Made by a program: the position numbers and the translations under genes. A model generated the notes under the pieces. The model was not told where the DNA came from. It saw nothing but the letters and a program-made list of their open reading frames with translations, and made no database searches. Below, in pieces: positions 50,379-58,839 of a stretch of DNA of 64,000 nucleotides. The number at the start of each line of letters is the position of its first letter. Within the stretch, counting starts at the first letter, position 1. The stretch is from Corynebacterium aquatimens. Its GTDB lineage: Bacteria; Actinomycetota; Actinomycetes; Mycobacteriales; Mycobacteriaceae. The stretch lies in assembly GCF_030408395.1 (NCBI RefSeq), contig NZ_CP046980.1:124001-188000 (forward strand). The letters run 5' to 3'.

Positions 50379-51857
50379 ATGACAACAGACAACACGGGCA
50401 CGGACCACGATGAAGGCGGCGCCTACTTCAGGACGGAACTGGAGTCGGATCCCGTCGCGGAGGCTGCGACGTTCATGCGGATGATGGAAGCGGAGATCTT
50501 CGGTGACTACGCCCATGGCTGGATGGACATCGATGATTTGGAAGTCCACGTTGAATCGCTGGCGCGTTCGACGGGCTGGGGTAGGCAGCGCGTAACCAAG
50601 GGAATTTTCGCGTACAAAAGGCTCGATGACTTGCCGTTATTGCGGGAAATGCAGGAGGTTCATCACAGGCTGGATCTTGGGCGTTTGATTGCTATCGACG
50701 AAACGCTGAACCAGCTGGGGCCTGACGCCGGATACAGCGTGATGTGCGAATTCGATTTAATGCTGTGCTGCTTGCTTGATCCGCAACGGCCAGCACAAGA
50801 ATTGCCGTCGCCGCGGGTGATCAAAGAGCGGATTAAGAAATTGATTGCCTCGATGGACGCCGGCATTGCGCACGACGAAGAGAAGCGGGAAGAGCGCGAG
50901 AAGAAGGGCAACGCCGCCAAGAAGACGATTGAGCTCACTGTCTCCTCCGCGGAAGAGGTCGGGCGGGCCGCGATGACGCTGAGCGCTGATTCCACAACAA
51001 TTACGGCGCTCACCGCCGTGATTGAGAAGACGGCGCGGGAACTCAAGCTAGGAAAAGGTGAGGCCGCGCGCCAGATCATCCTGGGCGAAACTGACCCGGC
51101 GCTGGGAGCCAAGCTCTACGGCTTCGTCGCGCTGGATGCCACCGGTGCCCCAGTTCCAGGTGAGTCGATCTACTTCCCACGTTTCGGATGGACGGACGCG
51201 ATCGGCAACGAAGCCTTTGAGTCACTGGTGGCGGAGGAAGACTGCGCCATCGTGAATCTCCTCGACGTGGCGGACCAGGAGACCGAAGCGTACGTCCCCA
51301 CGGAAAGCATGAGGGCGTACGTCATCGCTAGGGACGGTACGTGCATCTGGCCCGGCTGCGGCATGGCGGCAGAGCGTTGCCAGTTAGATCACCGCGTTCC
51401 CTTCGATGAAGGCGGCAAAACCACGCCGAATAACCTGTTCGCCCTATGCCAACACCACCACAACCTCAAGACCCAGCGGCGCGCAACGTACATCCCGGAT
51501 CCGGAGTCCGGTGAAATCGTGTGGCTTTTTAACGACGGGACGTACTCCAAGGTCATGCAGGACGGCTTCCTGTACAACCAGCTATCCACGCGCACCGCAG
51601 GGTGGGGAAGTACGTCGCTCGCGGAAAAGCGGCGTGAAATCGCCGTCGAGGCGGAATTCTTGGCACGGGGCCACGCAATCCTCGACGCCTGCGAAGAAGC
51701 GGCCGATGAGGACGAGTTCTGGGAGGGCATTAAAGCCCTGCAAGCGTTGGAGAAAGAGTATGAAAGATTCTTCCCATTCGATCCCGTGGCGCCAGAGGGA
51801 GTGGAGTTTGAACCCTGGGATCGCCTCGAACAGGGACCCACGGAATCGGTACGATAG
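50379..51857 (+). CDS. HNH endonuclease domain protein (DUF222-like), second copy
   Basis: A 492-residue protein with a C-terminal HNH domain: CIWPGCGM, then QLDHRVPFDEGGKT with the H and N landmarks, and ALCQHHHNLKT (about residues 325-370). A helical, charged N-terminal half is typical of the 13E12/DUF222 group, with a very basic stretch at 165-180. It shares no long identity with the gene at 2173. The ATG has AGGGAGGG upstream. The 248-bp gap before it (50131-50378) holds only a 6-bp hairpin (50306-50325). Role unknown. Confidence 0.8.
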   Translation: MTTDNTGTDHDEGGAYFRTELESDPVAEAATFMRMMEAEIFGDYAHGWMDIDDLEVHVESLARSTGWGRQRVTKGIFAYKRLDDLPLLREMQEVHHRLDLGRLIAIDETLNQLGPDAGYSVMCEFDLMLCCLLDPQRPAQELPSPRVIKERIKKLIASMDAGIAHDEEKREEREKKGNAAKKTIELTVSSAEEVGRAAMTLSADSTTITALTAVIEKTARELKLGKGEAARQIILGETDPALGAKLYGFVALDATGAPVPGESIYFPRFGWTDAIGNEAFESLVAEEDCAIVNLLDVADQETEAYVPTESMRAYVIARDGTCIWPGCGMAAERCQLDHRVPFDEGGKTTPNNLFALCQHHHNLKTQRRATYIPDPESGEIVWLFNDGTYSKVMQDGFLYNQLSTRTAGWGSTSLAEKRREIAVEAEFLARGHAILDACEEAADEDEFWEGIKALQALEKEYERFFPFDPVAPEGVEFEPWDRLEQGPTESVR

Positions 51858-51895
51858 GCACCAGAAAAGCGACAACATACAGAGGATGAAACGCC

Positions 51896-53161
51896 ATGTC
51901 TTTGCTTGATCTTGATACTTCCGCGCGCGAAGAACTCGCTGCGCAGGTCCAGGCCGAATACCAACAGCTGAAGGACCGTAACCTGAACTTAGACCTGACC
52001 CGTGGAAAGCCGTCTTCGGAGCAACTCGACATCTGCTCCGGCCTCCTTTCACTCCCCGGGGATGATCACACGGACGCCACAGGGGCAGATGTGCGCAACT
52101 ACGGGAACCTGAAAGGTATCCAGGACATCCGTGAACTTTGGTCGGACGTCATCGGCATCCCGGTGGAGAACATTTACGCGGGCGATTCATCGTCGCTGAA
52201 CATCATGTTCGACCTCGTGTCGTGGTCATGCTTGTTCGGTAACAACGATTCTCCACGCCCGTGGTCACAAGAAGAAACCATTAAGTGGATCTGCCCGGTT
52301 CCGGGATATGACCGGCACTTCTCCATCACGGAGAAGCTCGGTTTTGAGATGATCCAGGTTCCCATGCTTGAAGACGGCCCAGATGTTGATGCCGTCGCTG
52401 AACTCGCGAAGGACCCAGCGGTCAAGGGCATGTGGGTTGTTCCGATGTTCTCCAACCCAACTGGATACACGGTCACTGAAGACGTTGTTCGTCGTCTGTG
52501 TGAGATGGAGACTGCGGCTCCAGATTTCCGCATTGTGTGGGACAACGCTTATGCAATCCACACGCTGACTGACGAGTTCCCGCCGATCATTGACGTTTTA
52601 AGCGCGGCAGAAAAAGCGGGCAATCCGAACCGCTTCTGGGTCATGAGCTCGACGTCGAAGATTACGCAGGCAGGTTCGGGCGTGGCGTTTTTTGCGTCGT
52701 CAAGCGAAAATCTCGCGTGGTACGCAGACATCGCTGGGATCCGCGGAATCGGTCCGAACAAGGTGAACCAGCTCGCGCACGCGAAGTTCTTCGGTGACGC
52801 TGAGGGTGTGCGTGACGTGATGCGCAAGCATGCGGAATCGATGGGGCCGAAGTTTGCTGCCGTCGACGAGATTCTGCAGAACCGACTCGGTGAGTATGAG
52901 GTGGCGCGGTGGACCAAGCCGACCGGCGGTTACTTCATTTCCCTCGATGTTGTGGACGGCACCGCGACGCGAGTGTGGGAGCTGGCGAAGGACGCAGGAA
53001 TCACGTTGACGAAGGCTGGTTCCTCGTACCCGCTGGGCCAGGATCCGAACAACCGGAACATTCGGCTTGCACCGTCGCTCCCGCCGCTCGAGGAAGTGCG
53101 TACCGCGATGGATGGCGTGGCCACCTGCGTGCTTCTGGCTGCGCTTGAAAAACTCGGGTAG
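51896..53161 (+). CDS. aspT: Aspartate aminotransferase
   Basis: A 421-residue PLP enzyme of the Ic subgroup described for Corynebacterium AspT. SSTSKITQAG holds the Schiff-base Lys255, and MFSNPTGYTVT and DNAYA are the other cofactor contacts. It moves an amino group between aspartate and 2-oxoglutarate, feeding lysine synthesis that begins at lysC at the right end of the window. ATG start after GAGGATGAAACGCC. It ends 6 bp before dnaX. Confidence 0.9.
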   Translation: MSLLDLDTSAREELAAQVQAEYQQLKDRNLNLDLTRGKPSSEQLDICSGLLSLPGDDHTDATGADVRNYGNLKGIQDIRELWSDVIGIPVENIYAGDSSSLNIMFDLVSWSCLFGNNDSPRPWSQEETIKWICPVPGYDRHFSITEKLGFEMIQVPMLEDGPDVDAVAELAKDPAVKGMWVVPMFSNPTGYTVTEDVVRRLCEMETAAPDFRIVWDNAYAIHTLTDEFPPIIDVLSAAEKAGNPNRFWVMSSTSKITQAGSGVAFFASSSENLAWYADIAGIRGIGPNKVNQLAHAKFFGDAEGVRDVMRKHAESMGPKFAAVDEILQNRLGEYEVARWTKPTGGYFISLDVVDGTATRVWELAKDAGITLTKAGSSYPLGQDPNNRNIRLAPSLPPLEEVRTAMDGVATCVLLAALEKLG

Positions 53162-53167
53162 GCGTCG

Positions 53168-54850
53168 GTGGCGCTATATCGCAAGTACCGTCCCGCGTCT
53201 TTCGCGGAGATGATCGGCCAGGAGCAAGTGACCAAGCCGCTGTGCGCAGCCTTGGACAATGGCCGGATCAATCATGCTTACTTGTTTTCGGGGCCGAGGG
53301 GAACGGGTAAGACGTCGTCGGCACGCATTTTGGCGCGCTCTTTGAACTGCGTCGAGGGGCCTACGTCGACCCCGTGCGGCGTGTGTTCCTCCTGCGTGTC
53401 GCTGGCGCCCGGTGGCCCCGGCAACCTTGACGTGAAGGAGCTAGACGCGGCGTCGAACCGCGGTGTCGACGACATGCGATCGCTGCGTGAGAGTGCCTTG
53501 TTCGCCCCGGCGGAATCGCGTTATCGCGTGTTCATCGTGGATGAGGCCCACATGATCACGCGCGAGGGATCAAACGCGCTGCTCAAGATCGTGGAGGAGC
53601 CGCCGGAACATCTCATCTTTATTTTTGCGACGACGGAGCCGGAAAAGATCATTGGAACGATCCGCTCACGCACGCACCACTATCCGTTCCGTCTGCTTAC
53701 TCCGCCTGCGATGCGCGAGTTGATTCACCGTACCGTGGTTGCGGAGGGCGTCCATGTGGATGAGGACGTGTATCCGCTGGTGATTCGGGCTGGCGGTGGC
53801 TCGCCGCGCGATACTCTCTCGATCCTCGACCAGCTCTTGGCCGGCGCGGGGGAGCAAGGCCTGACGTACGACGTCGCCTTGCTGTTGCTTGGGGTTACGG
53901 ACTCTTCGCTTATCGACGCGACGGTGAATGCCCTGGCCGCACACGACGCCGCCGGACTTTTCTCCGTGGTCGATGGAGTGATTGAGGCGGGCCATGAGCC
54001 GCGCCGGTTTGTGACGGATCTTTTAGACCGCCTCCGTGATTTGACTGTGCTGCAGTTCGTTCCTGACGCGATTGAGCAGGGGCTTGTCGACGCTCCTACG
54101 GATCGCGGCGAAACACTGAAGCAGCAGGCCGCGCTGTTCACTGGGGCGCAGCTTGCGGATCTCGCCACCGAAGTCAATGACCGCGTGAGCGATCTGAAAG
54201 GCGCCACCTCTCCTCGTTTGTTGCTCGAGATCATGATGGCGCACTTGGTGGGTAGTGGCTCGAATCCCACTGCGGTCCCGGCTGTGCAGCAGAGTCCGCC
54301 GCAACCAGCGCCACCACAACCAGCGCCGCCGCAACCAGCACCGCCGCGACCTGAGCCACCCAGAGATTCCCTTGCCCAGATTCGGGAGTCCTGGGAAGAG
54401 ATCCGCGGGAAGGTGCAGGGGCGCAATAAGGTCGCCGGGATCCTCCTTGCCGAAGCGCAGCCGGTGGAGCTGGATGGCCAAACGCTGGTTATCGGGCACA
54501 ACACGGGTGCGTTGGCGCAGCGTCTCAACCTCGATGTGAATCGAAGCGCCATTGAGAGTGCGTTAAGGGACGTGGTTGGCACGGCAATCTCTGCACGCTT
54601 CGTCGTAGGCACTGGGTCAAGCACTGGGCAAAGCACGGGGTCCAGCACGGAACCCGAACCAGAGCCCGAACCCGAACCAGAACCAGAGCCCGAACCCGAA
54701 CCAGAACCAGAACCAGAACCGTATTCCAGGGAGGCCGAGGAAGAGGACATGGTGAATCAGTCCCAGGAAGCTGGTGAGCTGGACCACCGTAACCCGACTG
54801 AGATGGCGAGGGACTTGCTGGCTGATGAGTTGGGGGCCCGGCCGGTCTGA
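53168..54850 (+). CDS. dnaX: DNA polymerase III gamma/tau subunit
   Basis: A 560-residue clamp-loader subunit. Walker A is SGPRGTGKTS (about residues 41-50). Zinc cysteines C61, C70, C73 and C76 lie in CVEGPTSTPCGVCSSC, and Walker B DEAH (FIVDEAHMIT) follows. The C-terminal part contains a PQPAPP run and a long Glu-Pro tract (residues about 495-518) of unknown role. GTG start with no clear ribosome site but only 6 bp after aspT, so probably coupled. Contains an 11-bp word copy at 53908. Confidence 0.94.
   Translation: MALYRKYRPASFAEMIGQEQVTKPLCAALDNGRINHAYLFSGPRGTGKTSSARILARSLNCVEGPTSTPCGVCSSCVSLAPGGPGNLDVKELDAASNRGVDDMRSLRESALFAPAESRYRVFIVDEAHMITREGSNALLKIVEEPPEHLIFIFATTEPEKIIGTIRSRTHHYPFRLLTPPAMRELIHRTVVAEGVHVDEDVYPLVIRAGGGSPRDTLSILDQLLAGAGEQGLTYDVALLLLGVTDSSLIDATVNALAAHDAAGLFSVVDGVIEAGHEPRRFVTDLLDRLRDLTVLQFVPDAIEQGLVDAPTDRGETLKQQAALFTGAQLADLATEVNDRVSDLKGATSPRLLLEIMMAHLVGSGSNPTAVPAVQQSPPQPAPPQPAPPQPAPPRPEPPRDSLAQIRESWEEIRGKVQGRNKVAGILLAEAQPVELDGQTLVIGHNTGALAQRLNLDVNRSAIESALRDVVGTAISARFVVGTGSSTGQSTGSSTEPEPEPEPEPEPEPEPEPEPEPEPYSREAEEEDMVNQSQEAGELDHRNPTEMARDLLADELGARPV
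54649..54720 (+). repeat. Hexanucleotide tandem repeat coding for Glu-Pro
   Basis: About 12 imperfect GAACCN or GAGCCC units in the 3' part of dnaX, reading (Glu-Pro)12. The frame is unaffected by unit gain or loss, so length polymorphism is expected. Confidence 0.9.
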
Positions 54851-54929
54851 GGCAAGTAAGGCAAGGCGGGTGGGTACACTGGGAAAAGCAAAATCTCGAA
54901 GTAGAGGAAGAAAGTAGAAGGTCGATACA

Positions 54930-55265
54930 ATGACTACTCCTGAGCAGGGTATGCCGGATATGGAAGAAATCATCCGCCAGGCAGCCGAGGTCCAGGCGCA
55001 GATCCAGCGTGCGCAGGAAGAAATTCTTGCGACCGTGGTGGAGGGCACCGCAGGCGGCGGCTTGGTCACCATCACCATGACCGGTGGTGCGGAGATCCAG
55101 GACCTGGCTATTAAGCCGGAAGCAGTGGACCCGAATGATGTGGAGACGCTGCAGGACCTGATCCTCGCTGCATACCGTGACGCTCACAACCGTGCTGCGG
55201 AGATCGCGCAGGCGAAGATCGCTCCGTTCACCGAGAACACGGGTCTTGGCGGCGGTCTGCAGTAA
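54930..55265 (+). CDS. YbaB/EbfC-family nucleoid-associated protein
   Basis: A 111-residue protein with the family core: VQAQIQRAQEEILATVVEGTAGGGLVTITMTG, then a second helical half with LQDLILAAYRDA. YbaB binds DNA and is always found between dnaX and recR, as here. ATG start with GAAGAAAG upstream. The recR ATG follows its stop directly. Confidence 0.92.
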   Translation: MTTPEQGMPDMEEIIRQAAEVQAQIQRAQEEILATVVEGTAGGGLVTITMTGGAEIQDLAIKPEAVDPNDVETLQDLILAAYRDAHNRAAEIAQAKIAPFTENTGLGGGLQ

Positions 55266-55889
55266 ATGTTTGAGGGCCCGCTCCAAGATCTGATCGACGA
55301 ATTTTCTCGTCTTCCCGGGGTCGGGCCGAAAAGCGCCCAGCGTATCGCGTTCTTTCTGTTGAAGTCCGACCCAGAGGACATTGACAGATTGCGTGACGCG
55401 CTGGGCGCTGTGCGTGACGGGGTGACGTTTTGCAGGATTTGTAACAACGTCTCCCGGGAAGAGGTCTGCCGGGTGTGCGCGGACTCAAACCGGGACGCTG
55501 GGTTGATCTGTGTGGTGGAAGACGCCAAGGACATCCAGGTCATTGAGCGCACGGGGGAATACAACGGCCGCTACCACGTTTTGGGCGGGGCACTTGATCC
55601 GCTGGCAAACGTGGGGCCGAAGGACTTGGCTATCGCGCCGCTGCTGCAACGCATTGGCGGGGTGTTGCCAGACACGGGGGACACAGCGCCGGAGATCCAC
55701 GAGGTCATCGTCGCTACGGACCCTGATACGGAGGGCGAGGCAACGTCGTCTTACCTGGCACGCCTGCTCAAGGATTTCCCGGGGCTAACGGTGTCGCGAT
55801 TGGCGTCGGGGATGCCGCTCGGCGGGGACCTTGAATTCGTCGATGAGTTGACGTTGTCCCGCGCGCTGACTGGCCGCCTGACGCTTTAG
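55266..55889 (+). CDS. recR: Recombination mediator RecR
   Basis: A 207-residue protein, complete. A helix-hairpin-helix ([11 protein letters not shown], residues 16-26) leads into a C4 zinc finger (C56, C59, C68, C71), then a Toprim domain (VVEDAKD ... ATDPDTEGE). It loads RecA at gaps together with RecF/RecO. It abuts ybaB and converges on gatD, whose stop overlaps its own. Confidence 0.94.
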   Translation: MFEGPLQDLIDEFSRLPGVGPKSAQRIAFFLLKSDPEDIDRLRDALGAVRDGVTFCRICNNVSREEVCRVCADSNRDAGLICVVEDAKDIQVIERTGEYNGRYHVLGGALDPLANVGPKDLAIAPLLQRIGGVLPDTGDTAPEIHEVIVATDPDTEGEATSSYLARLLKDFPGLTVSRLASGMPLGGDLEFVDELTLSRALTGRLTL

Positions 55890-56596
55890 CCGCGGAGTCG
55901 TTCGCTGCGGAGTCGGTCGACTTCGGGGAGGGTGAGCGGCTCAAGATCTGCCAGCGACACGTCGAGGGCGCGGGCGATCAGCAGGTCCGCTAGCTGCGGG
56001 TTGCGTGCTAGCGCCGGGCCGTGCATGTATGTTGCGATCACGCTGCCTTGGACGACGCCCTCGCCTGAGTGCTCCACCACGTTGTTGCCGGTCCCGCGGG
56101 TGACAGTGCCTAAAGGTTGCGCGCCGGGGCCGAGGATGGTTGCTCCCAAGTGGTTTTCAAACCCGGTGAGTGGTTCGGTGAGCTCGGGCAGGGTGGGGCG
56201 TGAGGTCACTTCGCCGATCGCGCGGGACGGCATAGCGGCGGTTGTCGCGTCGATGAGTCCCACGCCGTCGACGATTTCGCCATGAGCGTGGAAGGTCTTG
56301 CTTAGTACCTGCAGGCCAGCGCACACTGCGAAAATTGGGCGGTTGTTGGCGGCGGCGCGGGAGAGGCCACCGTCGTTAAGCAAATGCTCTGTGGCGAGCA
56401 CTTGCGCGAAGTCTTCGCCACCGCCCATGCAGTAGAGGTCAAGGTTGTCGGGCACCGCGTCGCCCAGCGCAAGCTTGACGACGGTCGCCTCAATCCCGCG
56501 CAACGCACACCGCTGGCGCAGGACCAGTGCGTTTCCGTTGTCGCCGTACGTGCCAAGCACGTCAGGGAGCACGAGGCCGATGCGAATTTTAGGCAT
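55886..56596 (-). CDS. gatD: Lipid II isoglutaminyl synthase, glutaminase subunit GatD
   Basis: A 236-residue class-I glutamine amidotransferase of the CobB/CobQ-like group. The nucleophile is Cys92 (FAVCAGLQ) and the second residue is His192 ([10 protein letters not shown]). With MurT it amidates the D-glutamate of lipid II, needed for peptidoglycan cross-linking. The ATG at 56596 overlaps the murT stop by 8 bases (ATGCCTAA), so the two are translated together. Confidence 0.9.
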   Translation of the reverse strand: MPKIRIGLVLPDVLGTYGDNGNALVLRQRCALRGIEATVVKLALGDAVPDNLDLYCMGGGEDFAQVLATEHLLNDGGLSRAAANNRPIFAVCAGLQVLSKTFHAHGEIVDGVGLIDATTAAMPSRAIGEVTSRPTLPELTEPLTGFENHLGATILGPGAQPLGTVTRGTGNNVVEHSGEGVVQGSVIATYMHGPALARNPQLADLLIARALDVSLADLEPLTLPEVDRLRSERLRG

Positions 56597-57836
56597 TGAT
56601 TTCCCTTTCTAGAGCACGCTTGAGGTCCCGGAAGGACGTGTAATTGGCCAAGACTTCGACACGACCGGGCGGGCAGGCGCGGATGGCTTTCACTGGGTCG
56701 TGGATGAGTTCGTGGTCGATGCCCGCGTAGAGCAGGCGCACGGCGAGGTCCGTGCCGCGCTCACCTGCGGCTTTGACGTGGGTGCCTTCGAAATCCTCGA
56801 AGCTGACGTCCCACAGCCAAGACAGGTCTTCACCGTCAGCGACCTGGCCATTGACGGAAATGACGAGGCCATCTGCGCAGCGATCCACCATGGACAGCGC
56901 CTCTTGCCAGCCCGCGGGATTCTTGGCCAGAAGCAGGTGGATCTCGTGCTCACCGAGGGTCATCGTGGAGTAGCGCCCGGCGACGTTGTCCACGGACTCA
57001 GCCGCGCGAACGGCAGCGTGTACGTCAATGTCGAAGGCGGTAACGGCCGCGGCGATGGCCTGGGCAGCGTTGCCCCGGTTAGCGTTGCCCGGCAGAGTGA
57101 GGTTCAGCTCAACGTCACCGTCGGGCGTGTGGAGGCCATCCGCGTCCACGCGCCACTGCGGGGTGGGGCGGCGGAACTCCCGGCCGTCGGCAAGCGGCTT
57201 TGTCGCGTACCAGTCCTCCCCGTCACGAACGATGAAACCAGGTCCGCGGGGGTTCGTGATGGAATCTTCGACCCACCCGGCGCCGGCGGATACCCACACG
57301 ACGTTGGGCGCGTCGAAGGCGATGGAGGACACGAGCACGTCATCGCAGTTGGCAATCACGGTCATCGCAGGATGCTTATCGACGGCCGCCCGCAACGCCT
57401 TCTCGATCTTGTTGATCTCGCCGACACGGTCGAGTTGGTCGCGGGAGAGGTTGAGCAGGACTAGGGCGGTCGGGGCGAGCCGGTCCGCTGCCGCCGGGAC
57501 GTGGAGCTCGTCGACTTCCAGGACGATGTGAGAGGCGTCTTCATTGGCGAGCAACGCAGAAATAATGCCAGCGTCCATGTTGTCACCGCCGTCGTTGGTG
57601 GCAACCGTGTGCGCGCTGCGCAGAGCGCTAGCCAGCATGCGCGTAGTGGTGGACTTGCCGTTTGTGCCGGTGACCAGCACGGTGGGCCGGCCGCGGCCGA
57701 GTTGGGCAAGGATCGTTGGGTCGATAGCGTTAGCTACCAAGCCACCGATCATTCCGCCGGCCCCGCGGCCAGTGGCGCGGGAGGCAAACGTGGCCATCTT
57801 CGCGGCCGTTACTGCTAGGCGTGTGCGCAATCGCAT
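56589..57836 (-). CDS. murT: Lipid II isoglutaminyl synthase, MurT ligase subunit
   Basis: A 415-residue Mur-ligase-like protein: TGTNGKST (residues 56-63) is the ATP loop, followed by EVDELHVP and the GNANRGNAAQA segment of the central domain. The inserted zinc ribbon found in Staphylococcus MurT, which needs four cysteines, is not evident here: the region NPRGPGFIVRDGEDWYATKP carries none of them. I begin at the ATG at 57836 (MRLRTRLAV); the upstream frame is not coding. The gene follows the exonuclease-like gene by 10 bp. An 11-bp word copy lies at 57374. Confidence 0.87.
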   Translation of the reverse strand: MRLRTRLAVTAAKMATFASRATGRGAGGMIGGLVANAIDPTILAQLGRGRPTVLVTGTNGKSTTTRMLASALRSAHTVATNDGGDNMDAGIISALLANEDASHIVLEVDELHVPAAADRLAPTALVLLNLSRDQLDRVGEINKIEKALRAAVDKHPAMTVIANCDDVLVSSIAFDAPNVVWVSAGAGWVEDSITNPRGPGFIVRDGEDWYATKPLADGREFRRPTPQWRVDADGLHTPDGDVELNLTLPGNANRGNAAQAIAAAVTAFDIDVHAAVRAAESVDNVAGRYSTMTLGEHEIHLLLAKNPAGWQEALSMVDRCADGLVISVNGQVADGEDLSWLWDVSFEDFEGTHVKAAGERGTDLAVRLLYAGIDHELIHDPVKAIRACPPGRVEVLANYTSFRDLKRALEREINA

Positions 57837-57846
57837 AAGGGGAAGT

Positions 57847-58839
57847 TTAATGCGCTGGGTCTGAAACAGCCGCAACGGCGGCGGTGAACTGGCTATCCGT
57901 GAGTAACGGAATCTCCTTGCGCTGCGCGTGCATGGCCTTACCGCGCAGGGCGGCTGGGTCACTCGCGTTCGTCACAACCAGGGAGGTTTCGCGGGTGACC
58001 TTTTCTGAATACGTAAGTTGTGCGTCGAGCGCCGCTTGGATGAGGTCGTCGTGGCAGGTTTGCACATCGTCGGTGATCACGACTTCCATGCCCGGCTTCA
58101 GGCCCGTCACAGGGGAGTAGGGGCCCGGGTTGTCTACCTCAGGTGAAGCCTTATGGGCATCGACGCGAATTCGCGCGCGCTGGAGACCAAATCGGTCCGG
58201 TGCAAGCTCTTCCGGGCTGCGGGTTGCTAGCTCCCCGCTTGCCGCTAAGCAGCGGTAGAGCTCGATCAATGTGTGCGTCCGCGACCGTGAGGTCTCTTCT
58301 TCGGCGCGCGCGGCGCGTTCGGCGCTCGCGGTAGGAGGCTCAACCGTAAGGCCAGAATCGCGGGCCACGGCCTCGAGTCGCTGGTCAACCGGGATCACGC
58401 CTTGGAGTCGCGCGGACGCTAGCGTATCGACGATCACCTTCGGCGTCGGCACATGCCCCACCCGCTGGCGACGACGGCCGTTGCGTTTCCGGTTCGCGCG
58501 CGCCGCAGCGTTCATTGCCCGCCGAGCCTCAGCGACGATAAAACCCCAGCTCGTGGGGGCGTCGTGGAGGATGAGTGTCCGACCGTCGATAAGCTTGTCC
58601 AGCTTCTTTAAGCTGCGGGAGAAACGCGGGGCTTGGCAGAAATCTGACCGTGGCACACCGTGGTTGTGCAGAGGACCCGGGTCGGTGACGGGGTTGAATA
58701 CTGCGTGGAAATCCTCGCCAACATTGCCCTCAGCGTCGAACGCGACCGCGTCGAGCGTGAGCAGATGCCCTGAGCTGGGATGGATCCCCGTGGCCTGGAG
58801 GTAGACGGCGACGAAAGGATAATCGATGGCGCTTACCAT
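57847..58839 (-). CDS. DnaQ-like exonuclease homolog, catalytic residues lost
   Basis: A 330-residue protein that aligns with the actinobacterial DnaQ-type exonuclease encoded next to murT. In true DEDD exonucleases the first motif reads DxExT; here it reads VYLQATG (Tyr13, Gln15). The second motif, HDAPTSWGF, and the third, HTLIELYRC, also lack the acidic residues. A C-terminal BRCT-like region (VITDDVQTCHDDLIQAALDAQLTYSE) remains. It is probably a non-catalytic relative. The ATG overlaps the stop of the upstream gene and murT follows. Confidence 0.72.
   Translation of the reverse strand: MVSAIDYPFVAVYLQATGIHPSSGHLLTLDAVAFDAEGNVGEDFHAVFNPVTDPGPLHNHGVPRSDFCQAPRFSRSLKKLDKLIDGRTLILHDAPTSWGFIVAEARRAMNAAARANRKRNGRRRQRVGHVPTPKVIVDTLASARLQGVIPVDQRLEAVARDSGLTVEPPTASAERAARAEEETSRSRTHTLIELYRCLAASGELATRSPEELAPDRFGLQRARIRVDAHKASPEVDNPGPYSPVTGLKPGMEVVITDDVQTCHDDLIQAALDAQLTYSEKVTRETSLVVTNASDPAALRGKAMHAQRKEIPLLTDSQFTAAVAAVSDPAH

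Noticed and set aside
54649..54720. Regular short repeat in dnaX as a CRISPR array
   Set aside because: Contiguous 6-bp units without spacers and coding in frame; no CRISPR array was seen anywhere in the window.
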